From Porticoccaceae bacterium LTM1 (GTDB lineage: Bacteria; Pseudomonadota; Gammaproteobacteria; Pseudomonadales; Porticoccaceae): a stretch of 64,000 nucleotides of DNA. The notes below the pieces were generated by a model. It was not told the origin of the DNA, did no database searches, and saw nothing but the letters and a program-made list of their open reading frames with translations. Of the stretch, positions 11,172 through 20,300 are shown one piece after another; positions within the stretch are counted from its first letter, which is position 1, and the number at the start of each line of letters is the position of its first letter. The stretch is from the NCBI GenBank assembly GCA_030252795.1, contig CP127080.1:2187501-2251500 (forward strand), given 5' to 3'. The translations under genes were made by a program, and so were the position numbers.

Positions 11172-11200
11172 TAGACAAATCAGAACGAATTTTCCCCCAT
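11172..11200 (-). promoter_or_regulatory. ECF sigma-type promoter of the sigma-fecR genes
   Basis: It matches the receptor promoter: ATGGGGGAAAAT (plus 11189-11200), then CGTTC, then TTTGTCTA, with the same 17-bp offset between block starts. Outside these blocks the two regions differ, so the shared bases are likely the recognition sequence. Confidence 0.7.
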
Positions 11201-11530
11201 GCCACCTTTGGGAAAAGAATACGACGTTTATCCCGAGATATTGATTGGTGAAGTTGAATGTCGTCGGATCCTGTAGCGCCCAGGCATCTTGTGGTTTTTG
11301 GCTGTATATATAAAAGACCCTGGCTCAACGGCCGGTGGGTCGACGTTTAGCGTTTCAGCGGATCAATAAGTCTCGGCAAAATAAGCGGGTCTTTTTTAGC
11401 TACAAAAATCCCACTAAAGCTGGTCAACATTCAACGCAACTCTACATTCTGACAACCATAGTGATCACAAAGATTGCAAAAACACAAATGGTCACTATAA
11501 TTACCATTATTTGTAACTTTGGTAACTGCT
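11201..11530. promoter_or_regulatory. AT-rich divergent intergenic region with small palindromes before hipB
   Basis: The stretch holds no gene. Near hipB there are short inverted repeats: GTGATCAC at 11461-11468, TGGT/ACCA arms at 11489-11506 and TTAC/GTAA arms at 11501-11516. HipB proteins bind palindromic operators just ahead of their own gene, so these are candidate autoregulatory sites. No defined operator can be proven. Confidence 0.45.
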
Positions 11531-11860
11531 ATGTCCATAGAAAAACCGGAAAAGACTCGATCTGCTGTTGTTTTTCCCAAGAATCGGCGCCTGTTGGAAC
11601 AACTTGGCGAGAACATCAAGCTCGCATGTAAACGCAGAGGCTATACCCAGGTTTTGATCTCCGAACGCACCGGCCTCAGTCGCCTGACCATCCGCAAAAT
11701 TGAGAAGGGTGACCCCAGCGTTTCCATCGGCCATTATCTTGCCGTACTCAGCGTCCTCGGCCTGGCAGGTGATTTTGCCAAGGTCGCACAGGACGATGAA
11801 CTGGGTCACAAGCTGCAGGACATCAAACTGATCGGCAAAAAATCAGGAACACAGCCTTGA
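11531..11860 (+). CDS. hipB: HipB-like antitoxin (XRE family DNA-binding protein)
   Basis: HipB proteins neutralise the HipA kinase and repress the hipBA operon. The product is 109 residues from ATG 11531 (an in-frame TTG at 11519 is less likely). It has a helix-turn-helix of the lambda-repressor type (RRGYTQVLISERTGLSRLTI) followed by RKIEKGDPSVSIGHYLAVLS. The gene ends 34 bp before hipA in the same direction, the standard antitoxin-toxin layout. No clear ribosome site is visible before the ATG. It lies at the right end of the tRNA-flanked island, where an addiction module could help keep the island in place. Confidence 0.85.
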   Translation: MSIEKPEKTRSAVVFPKNRRLLEQLGENIKLACKRRGYTQVLISERTGLSRLTIRKIEKGDPSVSIGHYLAVLSVLGLAGDFAKVAQDDELGHKLQDIKLIGKKSGTQP

Positions 11861-11894
11861 GCGAGGGAGCAGCCATGAGCCTGAGAGAACGACC

Positions 11895-13133
11895 ATGAGT
11901 ACGGAGGTCTTTGTCTTTGCAGACTGGGAGGAGTTCGAAGAGCCAACGCTTGTTGGAACACTTCGCTCATCCGCCGCTCGCCAAAAAGAGCATTTTAGCT
12001 TCAGCTATGACACTGACTGGCTGCGGTCCCCCTATGCTCAGCAAATTGACCCAGAACTCAACCTCTATTCCGGCGAACAGCATGGTGAAGACGACAAGAA
12101 TTTCCGCGTATTTTTAGATTCATGCCCGGATCGCTGGGGGCGTTTGTTAATGAAACGGCGCGAGGCAATTCAGGCCCGACAGGAAGCGCGTCGTCCACGA
12201 GTCCTGAATGAAATTGATTATCTCCTGGGCGTACACGATCTTCACCGGGCTGGCGCACTGCGATTCAAACGCAAACTGGACGGGCCTTTTCTGGACAACG
12301 ATGAGCGCCTTGCCGCCCCACCACTCTCATCCTTGAGAGAACTGGAGCACGCAGCCAGGCAAGTGGAAGAAAATGCCGATAGCGATGATCCTGAGTACAT
12401 AAAATGGTTATACATGCTCATGTCACCAGGCTCTTCGTTGGGTGGAGCCCGTCCCAAAGCCAGTGTGACCGATGAGGATGGGCACCTATGGATCGCCAAG
12501 TTCCCCAGCCAGCACGATGATTATGATATTGCCGCCTGGGAATATGTTGCCTATATGCTCGCTCTGGATGCTGGTGTCATCATGCCGGAGTGCCGGATTG
12601 AGAAGTTTGGCAGCCACCACCATACTTTTCTGACCAAGCGTTTCGATCGCACTGCAGAAAGCCGCCTCCATTTCACATCGGCGATGACCCAGCTCGGCTA
12701 TTACGATGGTGATTATGCAGCCAGTTATCTGGAGCTCGCGCAATTCCTGACAGAGCACGGCGCAAACACCAAAGAAGACCTTGCGCAGTTATGGCGTCGC
12801 ATTGTCTTTTACATAGCGATATCGAACACTGACGACCATCTCCGTAACCACGGATTCATATACAACAAGGGGGGCTGGCTGCTGTCTCCTGCGTACGATA
12901 TTAACCCGGTCACACCGGCCAATGGATTGCACCTCAATATCACCGACAGCGATAACAGTCTGGACTATGAGCTGGCTATGGAGGTCATCGATTTCTTTCA
13001 GCTCGACCGCGGGCAAGCAACGAAAATTAAAGATGAAGTACTCGCCAGTATTGGCAGTTGGAGGGCTAAAGCAAGTGCCATCGGGATTGGCAGAAGTGAG
13101 CAGAACTTAATGGAACCAGCGTTTAACCTCTAA
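11895..13133 (+). CDS. hipA: HipA-like serine/threonine kinase toxin
   Basis: HipA kinases phosphorylate a cellular target (GltX in E. coli HipA) and slow growth, giving persistence. The 412-residue protein is full length: a Gly-rich loop SPGSSLGGARPKAS (178-190), the catalytic stretch SNTDDHLRNHGF (310-321) and the metal-binding DINP (about 335). The N-terminal subdomain found in HipA is present. Key residues are intact, so an active kinase is expected; its target here is not known. It is transcribed with hipB and lies within 200 bp of the right island end. Confidence 0.9.
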   Translation: MSTEVFVFADWEEFEEPTLVGTLRSSAARQKEHFSFSYDTDWLRSPYAQQIDPELNLYSGEQHGEDDKNFRVFLDSCPDRWGRLLMKRREAIQARQEARRPRVLNEIDYLLGVHDLHRAGALRFKRKLDGPFLDNDERLAAPPLSSLRELEHAARQVEENADSDDPEYIKWLYMLMSPGSSLGGARPKASVTDEDGHLWIAKFPSQHDDYDIAAWEYVAYMLALDAGVIMPECRIEKFGSHHHTFLTKRFDRTAESRLHFTSAMTQLGYYDGDYAASYLELAQFLTEHGANTKEDLAQLWRRIVFYIAISNTDDHLRNHGFIYNKGGWLLSPAYDINPVTPANGLHLNITDSDNSLDYELAMEVIDFFQLDRGQATKIKDEVLASIGSWRAKASAIGIGRSEQNLMEPAFNL

Positions 13134-13315
13134 CTCGCTTTTTTGGCCAATTTGGCCCGTGAAACCTGAGTGACCCCACATCAAGCGGAACGATATATCC
13201 TATTGGAAATCAGTAACCGGGGTGCTGGTTTGATTGCAAGTTTTCGGAGAAATTAGCTGTAACTTTTACGCATCCACTACGCACGCCCTAATGAACAACC
13301 AGTAACTATAAGACT

Positions 13316-13339
13316 GTTCGAGTCCGGCCTCTGGTACCA
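13316..13339 (+). repeat. Right attachment-site repeat (orphan tRNA-Leu 3' end)
   Basis: These 24 bases are identical to the tRNA-Leu 3' end at 3673-3696, with no tRNA body before them. A strong terminator follows within 12 bp, as expected if this was once the end of the intact tRNA gene. Confidence 0.85.
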
Positions 13340-13345
13340 TCTTTT

Positions 13346-13373
13346 AAAAACTCGCCTTTGGGCGAGTTTTTTT
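13346..13373. terminator. Bidirectional terminator after the island
   Basis: A 6-bp GC-rich stem (CTCGCC with GGCGAG) and a TTTG loop are flanked by A5 and T7. It works on both strands: for tamB on the minus strand and, before island insertion, for tRNA-Leu on the plus strand. Confidence 0.8.
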
Positions 13374-13465
13374 ATGCCTTAAATAAATCAAAAGCAACAC
13401 AGCTCTTAACCAATACACTCCTCAATTCATTCTCCGGGAAGACGGATTTTATTTGCAGGAGCCTC

Positions 13466-16400
13466 TTATTTATTCCCTTTTCTATTTCGATTAATCCGCC
13501 AGAACAGATCAACCGACTTACGTCGCCCGCTGTATAACTCCAGAAACAACGCTTCAGTAAGGTTATAGCGAGCAGTGATGGCGCCAATTTTTTCAAACAG
13601 GCTGTAACCATATTTCAAATAAAGGTTGGGACCGATATAGCCGCTCATCTGTGCTTCCTGGCCATTTTCTCCCGCACTTGCCCCCATGCTAAAGTCCCGT
13701 ATCCCTACCCCCGAAGCCAACTCCTGGGCAATGGCATTACCAGACTGTAACCCCAAAGCTACAGCGGCTTGAGTCAAGGCGTTGCCACTGGCGCCATCCT
13801 CGCTGTCGGAAGCTCGTCCGGTGAGTAGATAACTCAGGCGGTTACTTTCTGACATAGCAGGATTGGAAAACAGCGACAACTCCGGATGCTTTACCGGCCC
13901 CTGAACCAACACACCCACTTCAACATCATCTTCGGTATAGGTGCGAACGGCACGTACCAAAACATCAGGGTTACTCAATGAGCCGGCAAAAATCATCTTG
14001 CCCTCTTTTACCGACAGGTCCTGCCCGTAAGCCTTATAACGGGCATCGGATAAACTCACCACGCCGTCGGCTCGAATGGGTTGCTCACCCCGCTGTCGAA
14101 TACGCAGCGAACCATTTAATTTGCTGAACAGACCAACGCCCTGAAATTGGACATCTTTGCCCAAAGCAACTTTCAAGTCAGTGGTGATATTCAGTGGCGA
14201 TTCAACCTGCTGTTGCTGGCCAACAATCACAGTATCATCGGAGACTCCAATCGCGGTTGTCGGAATTTTACGAATGCTCAATCGCGCATGGGGGACATTC
14301 ACTTCACCACTTAACGCAATCTGCTCAGGTTTAATATTCAACGTCAGGTCAGTGGACAGGGTCACTCGATTATTAAACGCTGGCTCAACGGTCAGCTGAT
14401 TAGCCTTGATATTGATCTTTGATTGCCACTGCTCGACATCTCGCCAATCGGCTGTCCCTGTTAAATTCAGCCCACCGCTATCGGTTCCTACTTCGCCATT
14501 GACTGTCGCTTGACGACCGCTGAAATTGGTAGTCAGGCTTACCGTTTGCACTCTAACCGGGGAATCGGTGATTTCGAGGCTGCTTGTCTGCATGGATGCC
14601 CCGCCATAAATCATCAATTCCTTGTTGTTTTCCAAACTGAATTGAATGTCGGTATTAACCTCACCTTCCAGTGTTTTTAATTGCGGCACAAACCACTGTA
14701 CCGGTTGCAGCTGAATACCTTCGCTGATTATTTTTCCACTTAGCAACGATTCCGTCCGAGTCAGCTCGCCGCGCATTGCACCCAGTTGTTTGGAAATCAA
14801 TTTCCAGTCACTGCTCAGCTTGCCATTTTCCAATGCCACATTAGCCGTGAGGTTTTGCAGATCAAAAGTCATTTTCCGCTGTGGATTCACCGACCATAAC
14901 CACTGGCTTTGCTCGCTGAGTAATCCGGCATGAAATGTAGGTTGGGCCTGAAAATCCCAAGGCGCCATTTCAAGATTTAACGACCAATGACCTCTGACAT
15001 CTACCCGCTGAGCCAGCGCATAATTAACCCATTCCAGCGGCAACCTTTCACCACTAAGGGAAACGGCAGACAAATTATCTGCACTCCAGCTTATCGGCTC
15101 TTGAATACCGAGTTTCTCAACAGGATTATCAACATTGCTCAATGTCCAGGCACTGAGCTTACCGGTACTGTCAGCAAAATTAATGTTTGCGGTTAACGGT
15201 GAGGACAAACCCCAAGTGGCTTGCAGCCCCTCTGTGGTATCGGGGAAAGAAAGCTGCATCTCTTCACAATCCAGTGCCAGCTTCTGCTGATCATCGCTAA
15301 GATTGAATTTACAGCCCAGCTTGTAAAACAGATCCGGGTCAGCATTCAGTGCTAATTTCAGGCTATTGCCATTGGTATCAAGAGCGACTGTATTCAGGAC
15401 CAGGCCACTACCAAGCGTTAAAGACTTAAGGTTGAGACTCACAGAGTCTGGCAGCTTTTTACCTGAGTGACGCAGCAAACCCAGCTGGCCATCGGAAAGC
15501 TGGTACTCGCCCCACCTCACCCCTTTGGTATTGACGCTTACCTGCAATGTCGGATTCTGAAGGTTCCCGGAAATATATCCCTTGGCTGAAACTGCACCCT
15601 CCACTTCTGGCAGGTAGGCTGACACATTGGGCAACTGCACCTGCCAGTTCAGTTTGGACGGCATCTGGCCATTGGCTTCTATCAATGCATTACCGTGGGT
15701 TAATTTCAGCTCATCCACTGTTAGTGCCGATGGCACCCATACAATCGAGCCTTTGCCTTTCACCGGCTTGCCTTGCAGGGTTCCATCGAGGTCGGAAATA
15801 TGAACCGTTGCTTTGGGCGTTTTTTCAAGAGAGGAGTTTTCATTTCCCTGGTATAAAACCGTTAACTGCCCGGATACGGTTCCAGTCAGATGCGGAATAA
15901 ATAATGACGGCCGCAGGTTTTGAACAGTCACTGCCAGGTTTGCCGACAAGTCATTGTCGTAATCTACTAACCCGTCTGCCTTCAATAAGCCATCTGGCAG
16001 TTGCAGTACCAATTCATAAAGTTCCGCCTGCTGCCGGGATACCAGAGCCTTGGCAGACACCACATGTTCACCCGGCCATTGGCTGTGGGTAAACCTGGAC
16101 TCAAGGTCAACATCCAATCCGTCCAGATTGCCAGATATCGAAGCACCCACAGCGGCAAAGTAAAAGTCTGTACTCTGAAAAGGGTAATCAAACGGTTGTT
16201 GGGTTTTCAGTGTTGCCGTCAACGGCAGTAATGGATCAAGGACATTTACTTGTCCCTGTGTGGCAAGTTCAAATTTGCCCCAAGACTCTATTTGCCATTT
16301 AAGTGTAGACAAATCCCCATTCAGCGTAACGGAAACCGGAGGCAAATCCGACGGCAAGGAAGATTGCACCTGAATATCGAGGGGGTAGTTTTCAGTCAGG

Positions 16401-16990
16401 TTCAGCTCACCGTTTACTTCACCAGTAAGACCTTCCAATACATACTGCAATGACTCAAAGCGAAGCTGACTTCCGGAAAAGTGCCAGTTATCTCCGGTCA
16501 GTTTTGCATTTTGGACAAGCGGCTGTTGCCGAATAATCTTGATGTCATTAAGCGCAAAGCGATTAATTGAGATTGTCCACGGCAGCTTTACTTCCGGTAC
16601 TGCAATGATAGTTGAAGGCTCAGATTGCTCATCAGTTTCGGCCAAAGTAACAGTCACGCTGCCAATCTGAAAAAGCTCAATGGTGATATCGCGATCCAAC
16701 AAATTGGAAAAATCCCAGCGCATTTGCAGTTGCCTGGCGTCCAGGGAAATTTGCGAATCCTGCCATTGCAGTGTATCAATATTAAGTCCACGCCAGAGCG
16801 TGCCAGATGTATTGCCAACCTTAAGCTGCGGCTGAGCTTTTTGTGCCAAATCAAGACCGGTACGAGCACCGGCTTCTGTACCCAGCAACCAGAAAATTGC
16901 CGCTACAACAATTACCAACAGCCCCGCCAATACCCACGCAAGAATTGTCAGTGCTTTTTTGACCAGTCCTGCACGTATTACTTCTGTCAC
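13466..16990 (-). CDS. tamB: Translocation and assembly module protein TamB
   Basis: TamB is a very long inner-membrane-anchored periplasmic protein that bridges to TamA. It takes part in outer-membrane protein assembly and is now tied to phospholipid transport. The 1174-residue product has one N-terminal membrane anchor (LTILAWVLAGLLVIVVAAIFWLL), a long repetitive beta-rich body, and the C-terminal TamB/DUF490 domain with the ending YNLTEALFLELYSGRRKSVDLFWR compacted near the terminus. It starts with GTG in a GTGA overlap with the tamA stop, so the two are co-translated. Length and partner order are normal. Confident. Confidence 0.95.
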   Translation of the reverse strand: MTEVIRAGLVKKALTILAWVLAGLLVIVVAAIFWLLGTEAGARTGLDLAQKAQPQLKVGNTSGTLWRGLNIDTLQWQDSQISLDARQLQMRWDFSNLLDRDITIELFQIGSVTVTLAETDEQSEPSTIIAVPEVKLPWTISINRFALNDIKIIRQQPLVQNAKLTGDNWHFSGSQLRFESLQYVLEGLTGEVNGELNLTENYPLDIQVQSSLPSDLPPVSVTLNGDLSTLKWQIESWGKFELATQGQVNVLDPLLPLTATLKTQQPFDYPFQSTDFYFAAVGASISGNLDGLDVDLESRFTHSQWPGEHVVSAKALVSRQQAELYELVLQLPDGLLKADGLVDYDNDLSANLAVTVQNLRPSLFIPHLTGTVSGQLTVLYQGNENSSLEKTPKATVHISDLDGTLQGKPVKGKGSIVWVPSALTVDELKLTHGNALIEANGQMPSKLNWQVQLPNVSAYLPEVEGAVSAKGYISGNLQNPTLQVSVNTKGVRWGEYQLSDGQLGLLRHSGKKLPDSVSLNLKSLTLGSGLVLNTVALDTNGNSLKLALNADPDLFYKLGCKFNLSDDQQKLALDCEEMQLSFPDTTEGLQATWGLSSPLTANINFADSTGKLSAWTLSNVDNPVEKLGIQEPISWSADNLSAVSLSGERLPLEWVNYALAQRVDVRGHWSLNLEMAPWDFQAQPTFHAGLLSEQSQWLWSVNPQRKMTFDLQNLTANVALENGKLSSDWKLISKQLGAMRGELTRTESLLSGKIISEGIQLQPVQWFVPQLKTLEGEVNTDIQFSLENNKELMIYGGASMQTSSLEITDSPVRVQTVSLTTNFSGRQATVNGEVGTDSGGLNLTGTADWRDVEQWQSKINIKANQLTVEPAFNNRVTLSTDLTLNIKPEQIALSGEVNVPHARLSIRKIPTTAIGVSDDTVIVGQQQQVESPLNITTDLKVALGKDVQFQGVGLFSKLNGSLRIRQRGEQPIRADGVVSLSDARYKAYGQDLSVKEGKMIFAGSLSNPDVLVRAVRTYTEDDVEVGVLVQGPVKHPELSLFSNPAMSESNRLSYLLTGRASDSEDGASGNALTQAAVALGLQSGNAIAQELASGVGIRDFSMGASAGENGQEAQMSGYIGPNLYLKYGYSLFEKIGAITARYNLTEALFLELYSGRRKSVDLFWRINRNRKGNK

Positions 16991-18744
16991 AGTGCTGGCC
17001 CCATGTAGAAGTGCACCTGCAGCCCACTGAATTCGTCATCCCCTACAGGCACCGCCAGATCCAAGCCGACAGCGCCAACTGGAAGCAACCAGCGCAAACC
17101 GATACCGGCGCCAATATGAAACTCTTCAGTACTGTTATTAAAGGCTTTACCGCCATCGACAAAACCGGCTAGCTCCCACTGCTCAGTAAAGCGCCAGCGA
17201 TGTTCCAGGCTGGCAGTAATCAGTTTATTACCCCCTATCAAGTCGCCGTCTTCGTTACGTGGAGAAATAGTTTCAAAGCCAAAACCGCGAATACTCTGGT
17301 CACCACCAGCAAAGAAACGTTTTGAAGACGGTACTTCATCAAAATTACCGGAAAATACCTCACCCACTTCAGCGCGCATTGCCCAGGCATGTCGCTGATT
17401 CCAGTGCAACAGGTATTTAAGGCCCGTTTCAACCCTAATAAAGTCAGTCTCCGATCCCAGGGCTGTAGTACTTGCTTGTGTGCTGAACCAGGCTTTATAG
17501 GTATCACGGCTGTTAGCTACTTTGCGGCTCAAAGTCCAGGATGCGTTGGGCAGAATATAGGTAGTAGACTGCTCTGGCTCTTCACCTTGTTGGTACTGTT
17601 CATGTTCGAGGTTAATCCCCAATGTACGATTCCAACCACTGCGATCCAGTTGCCAGTTGAAGCCGGTGGTTATCAATCTACTGTCTGTGTCCTCAACAAA
17701 TTTATCCTGCCAGCCTGTTACCCATTCATAATAATCGTTCAACGGGTGCTTTCTCGGTATTCGGTAAGTGCTGCTGAGGCTGGTTAACGGAGACGAAAAT
17801 TCACTGTCTACACTCAGGCTGTGACCAAGGCGATTCACAATCGGCTTTTCCCAATTCAACTGCAGTCGGGCACCGGTGTCTGTACTGGCACCAACTCCCA
17901 ATAGGTAGCGATCCTTGGGTTCATCCTCAAGGCGAATATCTACATTCACCACCTGGCTATCAGCAACCAACTCCGGGTACACCACCACACCTGAAAAATA
18001 ACCGCTGTCCAGCAGCGACTTATACTGACGCGAGACCAGCTCTCGGGAATACCACTGATCTGAATGAGCCACCAGCAGCTGCTCAATCACTCGATCGTTG
18101 ATAACTGTGCCATGGTAGTTGACTGCACCAACTTTAAAACGCGGACCGGTCTGCAGAAATAAATTGGCTTTTGCATTACCGCTTTGCAAATCAATCAGCA
18201 ACTGACTCTCAGTGAATTTCGCCTGTTGATACCCATTGCGAAGGCAGGCATCCAGCAGCTCTTCTTTGAATTGCTCATAAAGACTGTGATTGATCACCTG
18301 ACCAATCACAAAGGGATGTTTTTTTTGTGCTGCCAGTAACTCCGGTAGCGATTCGCCCGGTCCTGAGACCTGAATTTGAGGGGCCGCCCACACTACCGGT
18401 CTTCCCGGTATCACATCAATGATAAGGCGATTATTTTCCAGTCGCCATTGGTGTTTGGCCTGATAGTACCCAAGTGCTTGCAAGCTGGCATTTAACTGTT
18501 GACTTAACGTGCGTTCAAAATAGGCACTGGAAGCCTCTTCGACGGTCAAACCTTTCAGCGTGGCAATTACATTTTGTTTCAGTGGGCCATCAATACCGTT
18601 CACCACCAGCGTTATGTCCTGCGCCGAACAGTGAACATAGAACAGCAGACAAATAGCCCCCAAAATATTTTTGAAGGATTTATTCAGCAAGCCAGTTAGA
18701 TGACCGCTTGAGACTGTTGGTTTGATGACTCGACTCCTTGCCAA
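16987..18744 (-). CDS. tamA: Outer-membrane assembly factor TamA (BamA/Omp85 family)
   Basis: TamA is an Omp85-family barrel that works with TamB in the outer membrane. The 585-residue protein has a signal peptide (hydrophobic LGAICLLFYVHCSA), POTRA domains to about residue 270, and a 16-strand barrel with the hallmark RFFAGGDQSIRGFGFETISP motif. The given start is a TTG at 18744 behind no clear site. An AAGGAG sequence just inside suggests a slightly later start, but no standard start codon follows at the right distance, so the N-terminus is uncertain. It overlaps tamB by 4 bp. Confidence 0.95.
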   Translation of the reverse strand: MARSRVIKPTVSSGHLTGLLNKSFKNILGAICLLFYVHCSAQDITLVVNGIDGPLKQNVIATLKGLTVEEASSAYFERTLSQQLNASLQALGYYQAKHQWRLENNRLIIDVIPGRPVVWAAPQIQVSGPGESLPELLAAQKKHPFVIGQVINHSLYEQFKEELLDACLRNGYQQAKFTESQLLIDLQSGNAKANLFLQTGPRFKVGAVNYHGTVINDRVIEQLLVAHSDQWYSRELVSRQYKSLLDSGYFSGVVVYPELVADSQVVNVDIRLEDEPKDRYLLGVGASTDTGARLQLNWEKPIVNRLGHSLSVDSEFSSPLTSLSSTYRIPRKHPLNDYYEWVTGWQDKFVEDTDSRLITTGFNWQLDRSGWNRTLGINLEHEQYQQGEEPEQSTTYILPNASWTLSRKVANSRDTYKAWFSTQASTTALGSETDFIRVETGLKYLLHWNQRHAWAMRAEVGEVFSGNFDEVPSSKRFFAGGDQSIRGFGFETISPRNEDGDLIGGNKLITASLEHRWRFTEQWELAGFVDGGKAFNNSTEEFHIGAGIGLRWLLPVGAVGLDLAVPVGDDEFSGLQVHFYMGPAL

Positions 18745-18887
18745 ATTGCCACCGTGGATACTCTGTCAGACAGATTGTAACCGCCTGTGGTTTCGCAGTG
18801 TCAGTGAATTTACATGTGACTGAAAAGACAACGACAAACACATAATGGTAGGCTAGGTGTCCAAATGAGCCATTATGAGGAGTAACT

Positions 18888-20300
18888 GTGCACGAACAGG
18901 ACCTGGACAAACTGGTGGGACGCAAGGGCAAGGTCTTCAGGGCACGATGGGAACGTGCTTTTGATCGCATCATGACCCCCTTTGAGGAATTTATTCATCG
19001 CCAAACCACCAGTGGTGTGCTGCTGATGATCTGTGCGGTGGTCGCACTGATTATTGCCAACAGCAGCCTGGCCCCCTACTACGAAGCCCTGTTAAGCAAA
19101 TACGCCGGCATCACCTTTGGAGATGGCGGCCTGAAAATGTCGGTGCTGCACTGGGTTAATGACGGCCTGATGGCGTTTTTCTTCTTTCACGTTGGCCTTG
19201 AGCTGAAACGCGAGTTTATGGTCGGCGAACTCTCCGATTTCAAGCACGCCTCTCTTCCCATCCTTGCTGCCATCGGAGGTATGGTAGTTCCGGCTCTTAT
19301 CTACTTTGCCATCAACCCCAATGGCGATGCACAGCATGGCTGGGGAATCCCTATGGCTACCGATATTGCCTTTGCCGTGGGCACATGCGCCCTGCTCGGC
19401 AAACGGGTACCACACAGCCTGATCGCTTTTCTGGTGGCACTGGCCATCGTCGATGACCTGGGCGCCATTGCCATTATTGCCCTGTTCTACACCAATGAAA
19501 TCCACCAGCTTTCCCTACTGTGGGCCACTGGTCTGACTCTGTTTTTGTGGATATTGAATTGGTGGGGTGTCCGCAACCCCATTCCTTATCTGTTGGTTGG
19601 TGCAGGAATCTGGGTGCAATTACACCACGCCGGTATTCACGCCACGCTGGCCGGCGTAATCACCGCTTTCGCAGTGCCCGCAAAACCCAAGTACAACCCG
19701 GAAGCCTTCAGTGCCCAGGTCAAGAATCTGGTTCGACGCTTCGACGGCAGTTACCGCCCAGGTGAGAATGTGCTTCGCAATGAGCGAATGCGCGCCTATG
19801 TGAGAGCACTGGGAGATGGAAGTCGACTGGCGGAGGCACCGCTGCAACGTATTGAATCGGGACTGCACCTGCCGGTTACCTATATTGTGATTCCTATCTT
19901 TGCCCTGGCCAATGCCGGTATTTCGTTTGAAGTGTTTACAGCTGGCGATGGCGTTTTCAACAACATCACCATTGGTGTGGCCTTAGGCCTGGTAGTCGGC
20001 AAATTGATCGGTATTTCCGGTGCGACCTGGCTGGGCTGGAAACTCGGACTGGGCAAACTCCCCCACGGCTGCAACTTTATTCACATTATCGGGGTGGGCT
20101 TTCTGGGCGGAATCGGCTTTACCATGTCCATTTTCATCTCAGAGCTGGCCTTTTCGGGAAGCCCGAATCTGGTGCTGGCTAAAGGGGGAGTCTTGATAGC
20201 CTCTTTGATTGCCGGTATTTCCGGTTACATCTGTTTGCGCAAAGCCGCCGCCAAATCCAAGGAGGCCAAAGCCAAGCCTGAGGAGAATGTCGCGGAGTAG
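18888..20300 (+). CDS. nhaA: Na+/H+ antiporter NhaA
   Basis: NhaA exports sodium in exchange for two protons at alkaline pH, fitting a salt-water habitat. The 470-residue protein has about 12 membrane segments, ATDIAFAVG (Asp 159, matching E. coli D133) and the ion-binding pair in ALAIVDDLGAIA (Asp 189/190, matching D163/D164). It is longer than E. coli NhaA (388) because of an N-terminal extension, an insertion near residues 265-320 and a Lys/Glu-rich tail. It starts with GTG behind GAGGAG. It stands alone, divergent from tamA. Confidence 0.95.
   Translation: MHEQDLDKLVGRKGKVFRARWERAFDRIMTPFEEFIHRQTTSGVLLMICAVVALIIANSSLAPYYEALLSKYAGITFGDGGLKMSVLHWVNDGLMAFFFFHVGLELKREFMVGELSDFKHASLPILAAIGGMVVPALIYFAINPNGDAQHGWGIPMATDIAFAVGTCALLGKRVPHSLIAFLVALAIVDDLGAIAIIALFYTNEIHQLSLLWATGLTLFLWILNWWGVRNPIPYLLVGAGIWVQLHHAGIHATLAGVITAFAVPAKPKYNPEAFSAQVKNLVRRFDGSYRPGENVLRNERMRAYVRALGDGSRLAEAPLQRIESGLHLPVTYIVIPIFALANAGISFEVFTAGDGVFNNITIGVALGLVVGKLIGISGATWLGWKLGLGKLPHGCNFIHIIGVGFLGGIGFTMSIFISELAFSGSPNLVLAKGGVLIASLIAGISGYICLRKAAAKSKEAKAKPEENVAE

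Larger units (their letters stand above)
3673..13339. mobile_element. tRNA-Leu-flanked genomic island without integrase
   Basis: The 9.6-kb block is bounded by two identical 24-bp copies of the tRNA-Leu 3' end. It contains a truncated ornithine-cyclodeaminase-like gene, a prolyl oligopeptidase, a TonB-dependent receptor, FecR and an ECF sigma factor, and hipB-hipA. No integrase, excisionase or transposase reading frame is visible on either strand. Just past the right copy lies a strong terminator that fits as the former tRNA terminator. I infer an island whose recombinase was lost or acted in trans, leaving it fixed. The direct repeat is seen; the history is inference. Confidence 0.75.

Noticed and set aside
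13316-13339. Second tRNA-Leu gene
   Set aside because: Only the last 24 bases of the tRNA are present; no acceptor 5' strand, D-arm or anticodon arm precedes them.
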